Assembly: GCF_000519305.1 (NCBI RefSeq)
Contig: NZ_JAFG01000006.1
Span: forward strand, 186,001-250,000
DNA length: 64,000 nucleotides
Reading direction: 5' to 3'
Source of the DNA: Mesorhizobium ciceri WSM4083
GTDB lineage: Bacteria > Pseudomonadota > Alphaproteobacteria > Rhizobiales > Rhizobiaceae
The notes beneath the pieces are model-generated. The model was not told the DNA's origin and did no database searches. It worked only from the letters and a program-made list of their open reading frames with translations. This document shows positions 28,042 through 36,842 of the stretch, piece by piece; within the stretch, counting starts at the first letter, position 1; each line of letters starts with the position of its first letter. The position numbers and the translations under genes are program-made.

Positions 28042-28392
28042 CCAGCCGAGCCACACCGCGATCAGGGCAGCCGCCGCCGGCACCGTCTGGATGAAGAGGA
28101 TCTTGCGGCCGACCGTTGCCGCGCCATAGAGGCCGGCAATGGCCACGCAAGCCAGAAAGAAGACCTTGACCTGGAAACCGGCCGCACCAAGGTATAGCCC
28201 CCAGATGAGCCCGGCGGCGAGGAACCCGTTGTAGAGTCCCTGATTGGCGGCGAGCACTTTCGAGGCACTGGCGAATTCTGGCGTCAGGTTGAAAGCTTTC
28301 TGCCCGCGCGGCGTGTCCCACAGCACCATCTCCAGATAGACGATGTAGGCATGGATCAAGGCCACCAGCCCGACCAGGATGTTGCCGATCAT
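28039..28392 (-). CDS. DUF1304-family small membrane protein
   Basis: A 117-residue protein with four transmembrane helices: about 3-24, 52-72, 77-95 and 98-116. The motif HAYIVYLEMVLW in the first helix and the central NQGLYNGFLAAGL are typical of DUF1304. AAGGGGG precedes the start. Function unknown. Confidence 0.85.
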   Translation of the reverse strand: MIGNILVGLVALIHAYIVYLEMVLWDTPRGQKAFNLTPEFASASKVLAANQGLYNGFLAAGLIWGLYLGAAGFQVKVFFLACVAIAGLYGAATVGRKILFIQTVPAAAALIAVWLGW

Positions 28393-28533
28393 TGTTTCCC
28401 CCTTACGTTGTCGCCGGCAGCATTTCATGCGCGGCCTCGCCTGCGCAAGATGCATCTGCCGGACGGCATCCGAGGGTTGCCAACGCATTTGCATTGATGT
28501 CTTTTCGCGCCGTCCCCGATCAAGGAAACCGCC

Positions 28534-30021
28534 ATGTCCTTTCAGAAACTCGATGACCTCGGTCACAAGCTCGAAGCGCTCGAGCATGCGCTGGCCATCC
28601 TCGGCGCCGATGAGGCCACGCACATGGCCGTCGGCGGCGGCGAAAAGCGTGCCGAGGCGATGTCGGCACTGGCCGGCATGTATCACACCAGGGCAACGGC
28701 GCCGGAGATAGCAGACTGGATCGCCGCGGCCGAACAGGAAGCATTGGGTGAAGAGCAGCGCACCGCGGTCTCGGAACTGCGGCGCCAATATACCAACCTG
28801 ACCTGCCTGCCGGTCGAATTCGTCGAACGCCAGACGACCGCGCGCATGCGTTGCGAGCAGCTGTGGCGTGGCCTGCGCGCCAAGAACGACTGGGCAGGCT
28901 TCCAGCCGGCGCTGGAGGGCGTCGTGGCGCTGGTGCGCGAGGAGGCGGCGCTGCGTGCCGATGTGCTCGGCCTAGCCCCCTATGACGCACTGATGGAGCA
29001 GTACGACCCCGGCAACCGCACCGCCGACATCACGCCAGTCTTCGCCGACCTGAAGGCTTTCCTGAAAGGCTTCGTGCCGGAGGCGCTGGCGATCCAGGAC
29101 GCGCGGCTGCGCAAGCGCCCGCTGAAGCCGCTGTCGGGCACCTATGCGATCGACCGGCAGCGCGAGCTCGGCCTTGCCATGATGGCATCGGTCGGCTTCG
29201 ACCTGACGCACGGGTCGCTGTCGGTGTCGCACCACCCTTTCTGCGGCGGCGTGCCGAGCGACGTGCGCATCACCACCCGCTACAAGACGTCCGACTTCCT
29301 GTCGGCGCTGATGGGCGTGCTGCACGAGACCGGCCATGCGCTCTACGAACAGAACCTGCCGAAGGCATGGTCGCACTGGCCGCTCGGCAAGGCGCGCGGC
29401 ATGGCCGTGCATGAAAGCCAGAGCCTGTTCGTCGAAAAGCAGCTCGGCCGCAACCCGGCCTTCTGGCACTGGGCGCTGCCGGTGGTCGAAAAGCACCTCG
29501 GCGAAGCCTGGTCGCTCGACGATATCCTGCCGCATGTGCATCGCGTCGAGCGCGGCCTGATCCGGGTCGATGCCGACGAGGTGACCTATCCCCTGCATGT
29601 CATCCTGCGCTACGAACTGGAGCAGGAACTCGTCGCCGGCAAGCTTGAAGTGGCCGATCTGCCCGAAGCCTGGGACGCCAAGATGCGCGATTACCTCGGT
29701 CTTTCCACCATCGACAACCCCGCAGACGGGCCGATGCAGGACGTGCATTGGCCAGGGGCCGCCTTCGGCTACTTCCCCTCCTACACGCTGGGCGCGATGA
29801 TGGCGGCCCAGCAATGGGCGGCACTGACGCGGGAACACCCAGCCGCCGATGAGGATCTCGCCAAAGGCAATTTCGAGGCGATCAACGAGTGGCGGCGCGA
29901 AAAAATCTGGTCGCAGGGATCACGCTGGTCGACGCCGGATCTGCTCGAACGCGCCACCGGCGAAAAGCTCAACGCTACCTATTTCGTGAACCATCTGAAG
30001 CAGCGATACGGAGCCGCGTAA
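28534..30021 (+). CDS. Carboxypeptidase M32 (Taq carboxypeptidase family)
   Basis: Cytosolic zinc metallocarboxypeptidase that trims C-terminal residues. The 495 residues contain the active site HETGHALYEQ (HEXXH, about residue 267) and the third ligand in VHESQSLFVEK, plus the M32-specific SVSHHPFCGGVPSDVRITTRY and VERGLIRVDADEVTYPLH stretches. Ordinary length. Divergent from DUF1304, monocistronic. Confidence 0.95.
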   Translation: MSFQKLDDLGHKLEALEHALAILGADEATHMAVGGGEKRAEAMSALAGMYHTRATAPEIADWIAAAEQEALGEEQRTAVSELRRQYTNLTCLPVEFVERQTTARMRCEQLWRGLRAKNDWAGFQPALEGVVALVREEAALRADVLGLAPYDALMEQYDPGNRTADITPVFADLKAFLKGFVPEALAIQDARLRKRPLKPLSGTYAIDRQRELGLAMMASVGFDLTHGSLSVSHHPFCGGVPSDVRITTRYKTSDFLSALMGVLHETGHALYEQNLPKAWSHWPLGKARGMAVHESQSLFVEKQLGRNPAFWHWALPVVEKHLGEAWSLDDILPHVHRVERGLIRVDADEVTYPLHVILRYELEQELVAGKLEVADLPEAWDAKMRDYLGLSTIDNPADGPMQDVHWPGAAFGYFPSYTLGAMMAAQQWAALTREHPAADEDLAKGNFEAINEWRREKIWSQGSRWSTPDLLERATGEKLNATYFVNHLKQRYGAA

Positions 30022-30058
30022 GGACGGTCGGCACATCAGGAACGCAAGATGGTTCTGA

Positions 30059-31858
30059 CTACTCCGCCGCGCCCCTGAAGGCGCTGGCGCCGGTTTCGAA
30101 CTGCAGCTTGGCCAGCCGCGCATAGATGCCGCCCTTGGCGACAAGGCTCTGATGCGTGCCTTCCTCGACGATCGAGCCGCCATCCATGACCAAGATCCTG
30201 TCGGCCTTCAGCACCGTTGCCAGGCGGTGGGCGATGACGATCGTGGTGCGGCCCTGCATCAGCCGTTCCAGCGCCGTCTGCACCAGCGTCTCGCTTTCGG
30301 CGTCGAGCGCGGAGGTCGCCTCGTCGAGCAGCAGGATCGGCGCGTCGCGCAGGATGGCGCGGGCGATCGCAACCCGCTGGCGCTGGCCGCCTGACAGCGT
30401 CACGCCGCGCTCGCCGACCTGGCTGTCGTAGCCGTTCTCGAGCTTGAGGATGAATTCGTCGGCAAGCGCATCCTTCGCCGCCGTCTCGATTTCGGCCTTG
30501 CTGGCTCCCGGCCGGCCGAAACCGATATTGTCACGCGCGCTTGCCGCGAAGATGGTGACATCCTGCGGCACGATGGCGATGCGCTGGCGGACCGAAACGG
30601 GATCGGCTTCGCGCACGTCGACGCCGTCGATCAGGATCTTGCCTATTTCGGGATCGTAGAAGCGCAGGATCAGCGAAAAGACCGTGCTCTTGCCGGCCCC
30701 TGACGGTCCGACGATCGCCACCGTCTCGCCGGGCATGACCTGAAAGCTCAAGCCGTGCACGGCGGCACGGTCGGGCCTTGCCGGGTAGGAGAAGGAGACA
30801 TTGTCGAAGACGATCGCACCCTTGGCGACGGCCGGCAGCGGCTTCGGATCGGCGGGAGCTTGGATCGCCGGCTTCTCGGCCAGGATCTCGGTCAGCCGTT
30901 CGGCGGCACCCGCCGCTTGCGCAAGCTCGCCCCAGACTTCCGACAACGCGCCCAACGCGCCGGCGGCGAACACCGAATAGAGCAGGAATTGGCCGAGCGT
31001 ACCCGGCGATATCGAGCCTTCGAGCACGTCGCGCGAGCCGAACCACAGCACCGCCACGACGGACGAGAAGATGGTGAAAATGGCGAAGAAGGTAAGGAAG
31101 GAGCGCGCGAAGATCGAGGAGCGTGCCGCCTCGAAAGCGGCTTCCACCGCGGCCGAGAAATGCCCGGTGACCAGCCTCTCATTGGTAAAGGCCTGCAGCG
31201 TGCGCACCGCGCCTATCTGCTCGCTGGCATAGGCGGTGGCATCGGCCAGCGTATCCTGCGCCTGGCGTGATTTACGCCGCACCGAACGGCCGAAAGCGAC
31301 CAGCGGCAGCACGATGACAGGAATGGCGGCAATGACCAGGCCCGACAGTTTCGGACTGGTGATGACCATCATCCCCACCGCGCCGAGACCAAGGATGACA
31401 TTGCGCAGCGCCACCGAGGCCGTGGCTCCAACCGCCGACTTGACCTGCGTCGTGTCGGCGGCAAGCCGCGACACGATCTCGCCGGACTGGGCGGTGTCGA
31501 AGAAGGCAGGCGACAGCGTCGTCACATGGGCAAACACATCGCGCCGGATGTCGGCGACGACGCGCTCGCCCAGCGTGATGACGAAATAGTAGCGGCCGGC
31601 CGATGCCGCCGCCAGCAAGGCGGCCATCGCCACCAGGGCGGCGAAATATTCGGCAATGAAGGTAGTGCTGGACGACGAAAAACCATGATCGATCATGCGT
31701 CGCACCGCCAGCGGCAGCGCCAGCGTGGTTGCCGCCGCGATGACCAGCGAGATGATGGCGCCGACGACCAGTGTGCGATAGTGCGTGATGTAGGGGAACA
31801 GGCGCCGGAGCGGCTTGAGCGAACGCCGGCGCTCGTCTGCGCTGGTGATTTGCGCCAT
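30059..31858 (-). CDS. ABC transporter, fused permease and ATPase (MsbA-like exporter)
   Basis: Homodimeric type IV exporter half-transporter of 599 residues. Six membrane helices lie in residues 20-320. The nucleotide-binding domain follows, with Walker A GPSGAGKST, the signature LSGGQRQRVAIARA, Walker B ILLLDEATSALD and the H-loop IAHR. Alphaproteobacterial exporters of this type commonly carry lipids or drugs; the substrate is not determined. Convergent with the carboxypeptidase gene; divergent from rpmE. Confidence 0.93.
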   Translation of the reverse strand: MAQITSADERRRSLKPLRRLFPYITHYRTLVVGAIISLVIAAATTLALPLAVRRMIDHGFSSSSTTFIAEYFAALVAMAALLAAASAGRYYFVITLGERVVADIRRDVFAHVTTLSPAFFDTAQSGEIVSRLAADTTQVKSAVGATASVALRNVILGLGAVGMMVITSPKLSGLVIAAIPVIVLPLVAFGRSVRRKSRQAQDTLADATAYASEQIGAVRTLQAFTNERLVTGHFSAAVEAAFEAARSSIFARSFLTFFAIFTIFSSVVAVLWFGSRDVLEGSISPGTLGQFLLYSVFAAGALGALSEVWGELAQAAGAAERLTEILAEKPAIQAPADPKPLPAVAKGAIVFDNVSFSYPARPDRAAVHGLSFQVMPGETVAIVGPSGAGKSTVFSLILRFYDPEIGKILIDGVDVREADPVSVRQRIAIVPQDVTIFAASARDNIGFGRPGASKAEIETAAKDALADEFILKLENGYDSQVGERGVTLSGGQRQRVAIARAILRDAPILLLDEATSALDAESETLVQTALERLMQGRTTIVIAHRLATVLKADRILVMDGGSIVEEGTHQSLVAKGGIYARLAKLQFETGASAFRGAAE

Positions 31859-32064
31859 CCCGATGTTTCCTCCAGCCGCCCTTGGGGTCTGCGCCTCAAT
31901 ATGCGCTTGCCGCGGCCTTGTGATTCAATTCCGGCTGATGTATAGGCTCGCCGACCGTTTTAGAAGCCGTGGCTCCTCAATAGCTGCGGCTTCGAGTTTT
32001 AAAAAGAGGCGCATCGACGCAGGCTTAAGCCCGTCAGCCGCGCCGGCAAGCCAGGAACCGAGCC

Positions 32065-32286
32065 ATGAAGAGCGCTATTCATCCCGACTACCACACCATC
32101 AAGGTCGTCATGACCGATGGCACCGAATACACGACCCGTTCGACCTGGGGCAAGGAAGGCGATACGATGAACCTCGATATCGACCCGACCACCCACCCGG
32201 CCTGGACCGGCGGCCAGCAGACCCTGCTCGACCGCGGCGGCCGCCTGTCGAAGTTCAAGAAGCGTTTCGAAGGTTTCGGCATCTAA
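32065..32286 (+). CDS. rpmE: 50S ribosomal protein L31
   Basis: A 73-residue ribosomal protein of the large subunit bridge. Typical parts are [15 protein letters not shown] and HPAWTGGQQ. It lacks the CxxC zinc pairs of the zinc-binding L31 type, as usual in alphaproteobacteria. Copy C of the palindrome family 1 starts three bases after its stop, and a strong terminator follows. Confidence 0.95.
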   Translation: MKSAIHPDYHTIKVVMTDGTEYTTRSTWGKEGDTMNLDIDPTTHPAWTGGQQTLLDRGGRLSKFKKRFEGFGI

Positions 32287-32288
32287 TT

Positions 32289-32334
32289 GCATGTCGCCCA
32301 AAAGTGCGAAGCGGTTTTGGGATAACGACTTGCA
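32289..32334. repeat. Dispersed intergenic palindrome, family 1, copy C
   Basis: GCATGTCGCCCAAAAGTG at the left and AACGACTTGCAT at the right with a loop of about 15 bases, immediately 3' of the rpmE stop codon. Confidence 0.8.
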
Positions 32335-32373
32335 TCAAGTAAGAACTTAAGCCAAACGACCTTTCGCAGATCA

Positions 32374-32402
32374 AAAACCCGCCTCCGTGGCGGGTTTTTT
32401 GT
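32374..32402 (+). terminator. Bidirectional terminator between rpmE and the TetR gene
   Basis: The stem AACCCGCC / GGCGGGTT with loop TCCGT is followed by six Ts on the plus strand and preceded by five As, so it can end both rpmE (plus) and the convergent TetR-family gene (minus). Confidence 0.85.
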
Positions 32403-32414
32403 TGTGGCGCGGCG

Positions 32415-33056
32415 CTACTCGGCCAGCAATTCCCTCAGCGCCATGCGCTTGTAGGCGGCGACCAGCCTGTCGCCCTCCTGGCGCTCGACCGAGATCGCCA
32501 GCCGCATGGCGGCCTCGCCCATCTGCCAGACCAGAAACGCCGTGGTTTCCAGTGTCGCCGGATCGACCGCCGGCCGCAGCCGCCTCAGCACCGCGGTGAG
32601 GAATTCGGCGTTGGCGCGGCTGTCAGCGAGTTCGAGCTGGCGCAGCGCCTTGTCGGCTTGCGTGCCCGACCAGATGTCGCGGATCACCGGCTCGGCCAGG
32701 AACAGCCCGTAGTAGATATCGACCAGTTCCGAAAACGCCCGGCCCAGCCCTTCGGCATCGCTGACACCGGCGAGCGCGGCTGAGATGCAGGCCTGGCTTT
32801 CGGCGGTGTAGCGCTCGGCCAGCGCCCAGATGATCGCCCGCTTGTCGGGAAAGAACTGGTAGAGCGACCCGATCGACACCCCAGCGCGCTCCGCCACCTC
32901 ACCCATGCGCATGGCATCGCTGCCTTGCTCGGCGATCAGCGCTGAGGCGGCCGCCAGCATGCGCTCGACCCGCTCGCGGCTGCGCTGCTGGCTCGGCGCC
33001 CGGCGCGCTGAAGCAAGCTGCTCCTGTGCGGAAACGAGGGCTGCCGCGTCTTCCAT
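32415..33056 (-). CDS. TetR-family transcriptional regulator
   Basis: A 213-residue repressor. The helix-turn-helix is EVAERAGVSIGSLYQFFPDKRAII (about 55-78) and the rest is the helical ligand-binding domain. I chose the ATG of MEDAAALV. Divergent from a DUF1772 membrane-protein gene; the 126-base gap holds repeated GAGGATT..CACG elements (33099-33143), so it probably represses that gene and itself. Confidence 0.9.
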   Translation of the reverse strand: MEDAAALVSAQEQLASARRAPSQQRSRERVERMLAAASALIAEQGSDAMRMGEVAERAGVSIGSLYQFFPDKRAIIWALAERYTAESQACISAALAGVSDAEGLGRAFSELVDIYYGLFLAEPVIRDIWSGTQADKALRQLELADSRANAEFLTAVLRRLRPAVDPATLETTAFLVWQMGEAAMRLAISVERQEGDRLVAAYKRMALRELLAE

Positions 33057-33098
33057 GACTGACTCCAAGTGCACCAAAATCGCTTGACTCACAAAATA

Positions 33099-33143
33099 CG
33101 AGGATTTATCACGTTTTGCAAACATGAGGATTACTCACGTTTG
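33099..33143. promoter_or_regulatory. Candidate TetR operators (direct repeat)
   Basis: Two related 17-base elements, CGAGGATTTATCACGTTT and TGAGGATTACTCACGTTT, are spaced 24 bases apart in the divergent promoter region. The second contains the inverted repeat TGAG-N5-CTCA, a usual TetR-family operator form. Confidence 0.5.
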
Positions 33144-33182
33144 GATACCAAGGAAACACAACGGGCATATGGAGCAACTGAC

Positions 33183-33662
33183 ATGATCGCGAAACTTCTT
33201 CCTACTCTCATCTTCATCGCCGCACTCGGCTCTGGCGTCGTCGGCGGCGTCTTCTTTGCTTTCTCCAGCTTCGTCATGCCGGGCCTCGCCCGCATGCCAG
33301 GCGCAAGCGGCATTGCCGCGATGAATTCGATCAATGTCACAGCTGTGACCCCGCTGTTCATGACAGCGCTGTTCGGCACGGCGCTCGTCTGCATTGTTGT
33401 CGCCATCGGCGCGGTGATCGGCTGGAGCCAGCCGGGCTCGCTCTGGCTGATTGCCGGCAGCCTGCTCTATCTCATCGGCATCGTGGTGGTGACGATGATC
33501 TTCAACGTTCCACTCAACGATGCGCTCGCCGCCGTCGACCCGGCCAGCAGCGAAGGTGCAAACCTATGGTCGCGCTACCTCAATGAATGGGTGATGTGGA
33601 ACCATGTCCGCACCATCAGCGGCATAGCCGCGCTGGCATCCTTCTGGTTCGCCACGCGTTGA
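33183..33662 (+). CDS. DUF1772 (anthrone-oxygenase-like) membrane protein
   Basis: A 159-residue protein with four transmembrane helices (about 4-26, 52-75, 83-105, 140-157) and the family features FFAFSSFVMPGL and the Asn/Trp-rich loop NVPLNDAL...WNHVR. The family includes fungal anthrone oxygenases, but bacterial members are mostly uncharacterised. Its divergent TetR-family neighbour suggests inducible expression. Followed 21 bases later by the small glycine-zipper gene. Confidence 0.85.
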   Translation: MIAKLLPTLIFIAALGSGVVGGVFFAFSSFVMPGLARMPGASGIAAMNSINVTAVTPLFMTALFGTALVCIVVAIGAVIGWSQPGSLWLIAGSLLYLIGIVVVTMIFNVPLNDALAAVDPASSEGANLWSRYLNEWVMWNHVRTISGIAALASFWFATR

Positions 33663-33683
33663 CGACGATGGATGGAGCGACCG

Positions 33684-33833
33684 ATGAAGGATCAATACGC
33701 AAATATGGCCTTCGGCATGGCCATCGGAGTTGGTGTCGGTGCCGCGATCGGCACCGCTCTGGATGACCTTCCGATGGGCGTCGCCGTGGGTATTGCGATT
33801 GGCGCCGCCTTCGGAGCGTGGCGACGCAAGTGA
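33684..33833 (+). CDS. Very small glycine-zipper membrane protein
   Basis: A 49-residue protein not previously long enough for routine ORF calling. It begins MKDQYANMAFGMAIGVGVG and consists of two Gly/Ala-rich hydrophobic helices with GxxxG-like spacing (about 8-27 and 30-45), ending in WRRK. GGAG is located nine bases upstream of the ATG and it lies 21 bases after the DUF1772 stop, so it may be the second gene of that TetR-controlled unit. Function unknown. Confidence 0.7.
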   Translation: MKDQYANMAFGMAIGVGVGAAIGTALDDLPMGVAVGIAIGAAFGAWRRK

Positions 33834-33851
33834 CGGCAGCGCCGGCGGCCT

Positions 33852-34148
33852 CTACGCCTTTGTCTTCCGATCGGAATGGCCGAGATCGCGGTCCGGGTCG
33901 ATGACATCACGGACCAGTTGCTTCAGTTTGGCCGCGTCCGGAAAGCCGCCGTCGCGCTTGCGGTCCCAGACAAGCGTGTCATTGCAGGAAATGGTGAAGA
34001 TGCCGCCGGTGCCGGGCACCAGCGTCACCTCGCCCAGATCGGTGCCGAAGGTCGACAGCAGTTCCTGCGCCATCCAGCCGGCGCGCAGCAGCCACTGGCA
34101 CTGCGTGCAGTAGGCGATGCGGATGGTGGGAAGCGCTTTTTCGCTCAT
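33852..34148 (-). CDS. SelT/SelW/SelH (Rdx) family selenoprotein-like protein
   Basis: A 98-residue thioredoxin-fold protein of the Rdx family. The redox motif is CTQCQW (CxxC, Cys form rather than selenocysteine), and ELLSTFGTDLGEVTLVPGTGGIF is the family core. Probably a cytosolic redox protein. An in-frame ATG seven codons upstream is possible. It lies 17 bases downstream of yebC on the same strand and could be co-transcribed. Confidence 0.85.
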   Translation of the reverse strand: MSEKALPTIRIAYCTQCQWLLRAGWMAQELLSTFGTDLGEVTLVPGTGGIFTISCNDTLVWDRKRDGGFPDAAKLKQLVRDVIDPDRDLGHSDRKTKA

Positions 34149-34165
34149 GCCAGGCTGAGCTCCGC

Positions 34166-34915
34166 TCATGCCGCGCTGAGCTTGGCCATGGTCTCGTCGT
34201 CGACTTCGAAGTTGGCGTAGACGCTCTGCACGTCGTCGTCGTCCTCGAGCGTGGCGACCAGCTTCATCAGCGACTGTGCCCGCTCCTCGTCGACCGGAAC
34301 GTTGTTTTGCGGCCGCCAGATCGGCTTCACCGATTCAGCCTCGCCGAGCGCGCCTTCCAGCGCCTTCGACACTTCGCCCATGTTCTCGAAGCCGCAATAG
34401 ATGGTATGGCCTTCCTCGTCCGATTCTACATCATCGGCACCGGCTTCGATCGCCGCATCCATGATCTTGTCGGCGCTGCCGGCCGATGCCGGATAATAGA
34501 TCTCGCCGGCACGATCCCACATGAAGGAAACCGAGCCCGTTTCGCCCATCGCGCCGCCGGCCTTGGTGAAGGCGGCGCGCACATTGGACGCCGAACGGTT
34601 GCGGTTGTCGGTCAGCGCCTCGACAATGACGGCGACGCCGCCCGGGCCATAGCCCTCATAGCGCACGGCTTCGTAGTTCTCGGCATCGCCCATCGAGGCC
34701 TTGTTGACGGCGCGTTGGATGTTGTCCTTCGGCATCGACACCGCCTTGGCGTTCTGGATCGCCAGCCGCAAGCGCGGGTTCATCGACGGATCGGGCGTCC
34801 CGCTCTTGGCGGCGACGGTGATTTCGCGCGCCAGCTTGGAAAACATTTTAGACCGCACCGCATCCTGGCGGCCCTTGCGGTGCATGATGTTCTTGAACTG
34901 TGAATGGCCAGCCAT
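34166..34915 (-). CDS. yebC: YebC/PmpR-family protein
   Basis: A 249-residue member of the YebC family, of which some members are transcription regulators and others (TACO1-like) help translation of proline-containing sequences. Family motifs are [23 protein letters not shown] at the start and [19 protein letters not shown]. Often next to ruvCAB, but here 19 kb from it. Confidence 0.94.
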   Translation of the reverse strand: MAGHSQFKNIMHRKGRQDAVRSKMFSKLAREITVAAKSGTPDPSMNPRLRLAIQNAKAVSMPKDNIQRAVNKASMGDAENYEAVRYEGYGPGGVAVIVEALTDNRNRSASNVRAAFTKAGGAMGETGSVSFMWDRAGEIYYPASAGSADKIMDAAIEAGADDVESDEEGHTIYCGFENMGEVSKALEGALGEAESVKPIWRPQNNVPVDEERAQSLMKLVATLEDDDDVQSVYANFEVDDETMAKLSAA

Positions 34916-34931
34916 GGTGTCGTCTTCTCGG

Positions 34932-34978
34932 CTAGAGCATCCCGAAGCGAAGTGATCTCACCTCGTTTCCGCAATGCC
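34932..34978. repeat. Degenerate intergenic palindrome, family 2 relative
   Basis: AGAGCATCCCGAAGCGAAGTG ... CGTTTCCGCAATGC resembles the GCATGATCCCGAAAAG family found at 43967 and 51320, in a more diverged form. It sits just upstream of yebC. Confidence 0.4.
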
Positions 34979-35121
34979 CGAATTCAAAATTTCAGAGCGT
35001 CCCAGGTGCACCTCGTGGACGCACGGCGTTCTCTGTCGGAATGGCCGGCTTATAGATAAATCGGCTCAATTCGTCCAGCCGCACCGTGCACGGGACCCGC
35101 GACATGGGCTGCTGCAACCGT

Positions 35122-35445
35122 TCACGCCTCCAGATCGGATTTCAGCCGCTCGATGATGCTGAGCGCATGCCCGGCATACTGGCTGATCCAGCGGTCGTGG
35201 ATCTGCTTGATCGGCAGCGCGTTGAGATGGTTCCAGCGCTCGCGGCCGTCGCGCCGCGCAACGATCAGGTCGGCCTCCTCCAGCACCTTGAGATGCAGCA
35301 TGACGGTGCAGCGATCTATATCGGGAAAGGCCTCGCACAGCATGCCGGTCGTCTTCGGCGCGTCCTTCAGCTGGTCCAGTATTTCACGCCGGCGCGGGTG
35401 CGCCAGCGCCTTGAAAACATTGTCGTCTTGCGATCGGCTTGACAT
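35122..35445 (-). CDS. ArsR-family transcriptional regulator
   Basis: A 107-residue winged helix-turn-helix repressor (KALAHPRRREILDQLKDAPKTTGMLCEAF; recognition helix near 40-55). No metal-binding Cys pair of the ArsR type is evident, so it may sense another signal. It is divergent from the SRPBCC-VOC-VOC-SRPBCC genes, with 52 bases between, and likely regulates them; ArsR/SRPBCC pairing is common. Confidence 0.9.
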   Translation of the reverse strand: MSSRSQDDNVFKALAHPRRREILDQLKDAPKTTGMLCEAFPDIDRCTVMLHLKVLEEADLIVARRDGRERWNHLNALPIKQIHDRWISQYAGHALSIIERLKSDLEA

Positions 35446-35497
35446 GTTATATTTCTATAACATATTGTCGAACCGATCAAGGGAAGGAGCTGTGGAT

Positions 35498-35980
35498 ATG
35501 TCACTTGGATTCAGTGTTTCCGGACGCATCGGCAAGCCGGTCGCCGACGTCTTCGACGCCGTCGTCAATCCGAAGAAACTGAGCGGCTATTTCACCACGA
35601 TCGGCGGCGCCAGCGCCCCGCTGGAAGCCGGCGCCGGCGTTGTCTGGTGGGGCAAGGTGCCGGTCGAGGTCGACGAAGTGGTCAAGGACCGTCGCATCGT
35701 GCTGCGCTGGGATGCCACCGACGCCGACGGCAAGCCGGCCTACAAGACCCGCATCGAGATGAATTTCGAGCCGCTGGACGATGGCGGCACCTTCGTCACC
35801 ATCGCCGAGAGCGGCTGGCAGGAAGGCGCGGTCGGCCTGAAGAAGTCCTACCTCAATTGCGAGGGCTGGTCGCAGATGCTGGCCTGCATGAAGGCCTATG
35901 TCGAATACGGCATCAATTTGCGCGACGGCTACTACCGCGCCGAGATGAAGGGCGAACCCGCCAACGAGACCAATATCTGA
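35498..35980 (+). CDS. SRPBCC (AHSA1-like) domain protein, first copy
   Basis: A 160-residue START/Bet v1-like protein with a large hydrophobic pocket (GRIGKPVADVFDAVVNPKKL at the start, WSQMLACMKAYVEYG at the C-terminal helix). AAGGAG precedes the start. First gene of a short operon with two VOC proteins and another SRPBCC protein, divergent from an ArsR regulator. Ligand unknown. Confidence 0.88.
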   Translation: MSLGFSVSGRIGKPVADVFDAVVNPKKLSGYFTTIGGASAPLEAGAGVVWWGKVPVEVDEVVKDRRIVLRWDATDADGKPAYKTRIEMNFEPLDDGGTFVTIAESGWQEGAVGLKKSYLNCEGWSQMLACMKAYVEYGINLRDGYYRAEMKGEPANETNI

Positions 35981-36008
35981 GCCACCATGGGGAGGATGGA
36001 GATCCGCG

Positions 36009-36401
36009 ATGAAGAAAGTAACGCCATTCCTGATGTTCGAGGGCAAGGCCGAAGAGGCAATGACGCTCTATTGCGAGACCATTCCTGACAGCAGCGTCCT
36101 TGACGTCACAAATTACGGCCCCGGCGAAGATGGCCCGGACGGAACGGTCAAGCTGGCGCGCGTGTCGATCGCCGGCCTGGAAGTCATGGTCTTCAACAGC
36201 CCCGTGCACCACGCCTTCACGTTCACGCCATCGGTCTCGCTCTATGTGGACTGTTCCTCAGAAGAAGAGCTGAACCGAATTGTCGAGACGCTGGGCAAGG
36301 ACGGCGCGTTCCTGATGCCACCGGACAATTACGGCTTCAGCCGCCGTTTCGCATGGCTCAACGACAGGTTCGGGGTCTCCTGGCAGATCAATCTCGCATA
36401 A
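36009..36401 (+). CDS. VOC-superfamily (PhnB-like) protein
   Basis: A 130-residue protein of the PhnB/3-demethylubiquinone-methyltransferase-like VOC family. It begins VTPFLMFEGKAEEAMTLY and ends in GVSWQINL. A pseudo-symmetrical beta-alpha-beta metalloenzyme fold; several family members are of unknown function. Second gene of the SRPBCC-VOC operon. Confidence 0.88.
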   Translation: MKKVTPFLMFEGKAEEAMTLYCETIPDSSVLDVTNYGPGEDGPDGTVKLARVSIAGLEVMVFNSPVHHAFTFTPSVSLYVDCSSEEELNRIVETLGKDGAFLMPPDNYGFSRRFAWLNDRFGVSWQINLA

Positions 36402-36454
36402 ACAGCCTGGGTAAAGCCGACCAACAACAACTGAACACGACAAGGGAGCCAACT

Positions 36455-36817
36455 ATGACCGCGACAATCACCGGCGGCATCAACATCGCCATGAAGGTGC
36501 CGCCGCACCAGTATCAGGCGACGATCGCCTTCTACCGCGACGTCGTCGGCCTGAAGCCTTTCACGGACAAGGCACCGGCCATCGGCTTCGAGCTTGGCCC
36601 CAACCGTCTGTGGATCGATGAGGCACCGATGATGAGCCAGGCCGAGGTGTGGCTGGAGCTGTTCACCGACGATTTTTCGACGGCTGCGGATCATCTCGCC
36701 AAGGCTGGCGTTGTGCGTTGCGATGCCATCGAGCCCCTGGGCGAGGGCTTCCGCGGCGGCTGGATCACCAACCCCGCCAATATCATCCACATGCTGCGCG
36801 AACCGGACGCCTGGTGA
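36455..36817 (+). CDS. VOC-superfamily (glyoxalase/dioxygenase-fold) protein
   Basis: A 120-residue VOC-fold protein, with NIAMKVPPHQYQATIAFYRDVVGLKPF as the typical first beta-alpha-beta module and GFRGGWITNPANIIHML near the end. The ATG has AAGGGAG upstream. Third gene of the cluster; adjacent to the PhnB-like gene. Substrate unknown. Confidence 0.86.
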   Translation: MTATITGGINIAMKVPPHQYQATIAFYRDVVGLKPFTDKAPAIGFELGPNRLWIDEAPMMSQAEVWLELFTDDFSTAADHLAKAGVVRCDAIEPLGEGFRGGWITNPANIIHMLREPDAW

Positions 36818-36842
36818 GCGCCAAGCCACGAAGGAGCATCCG

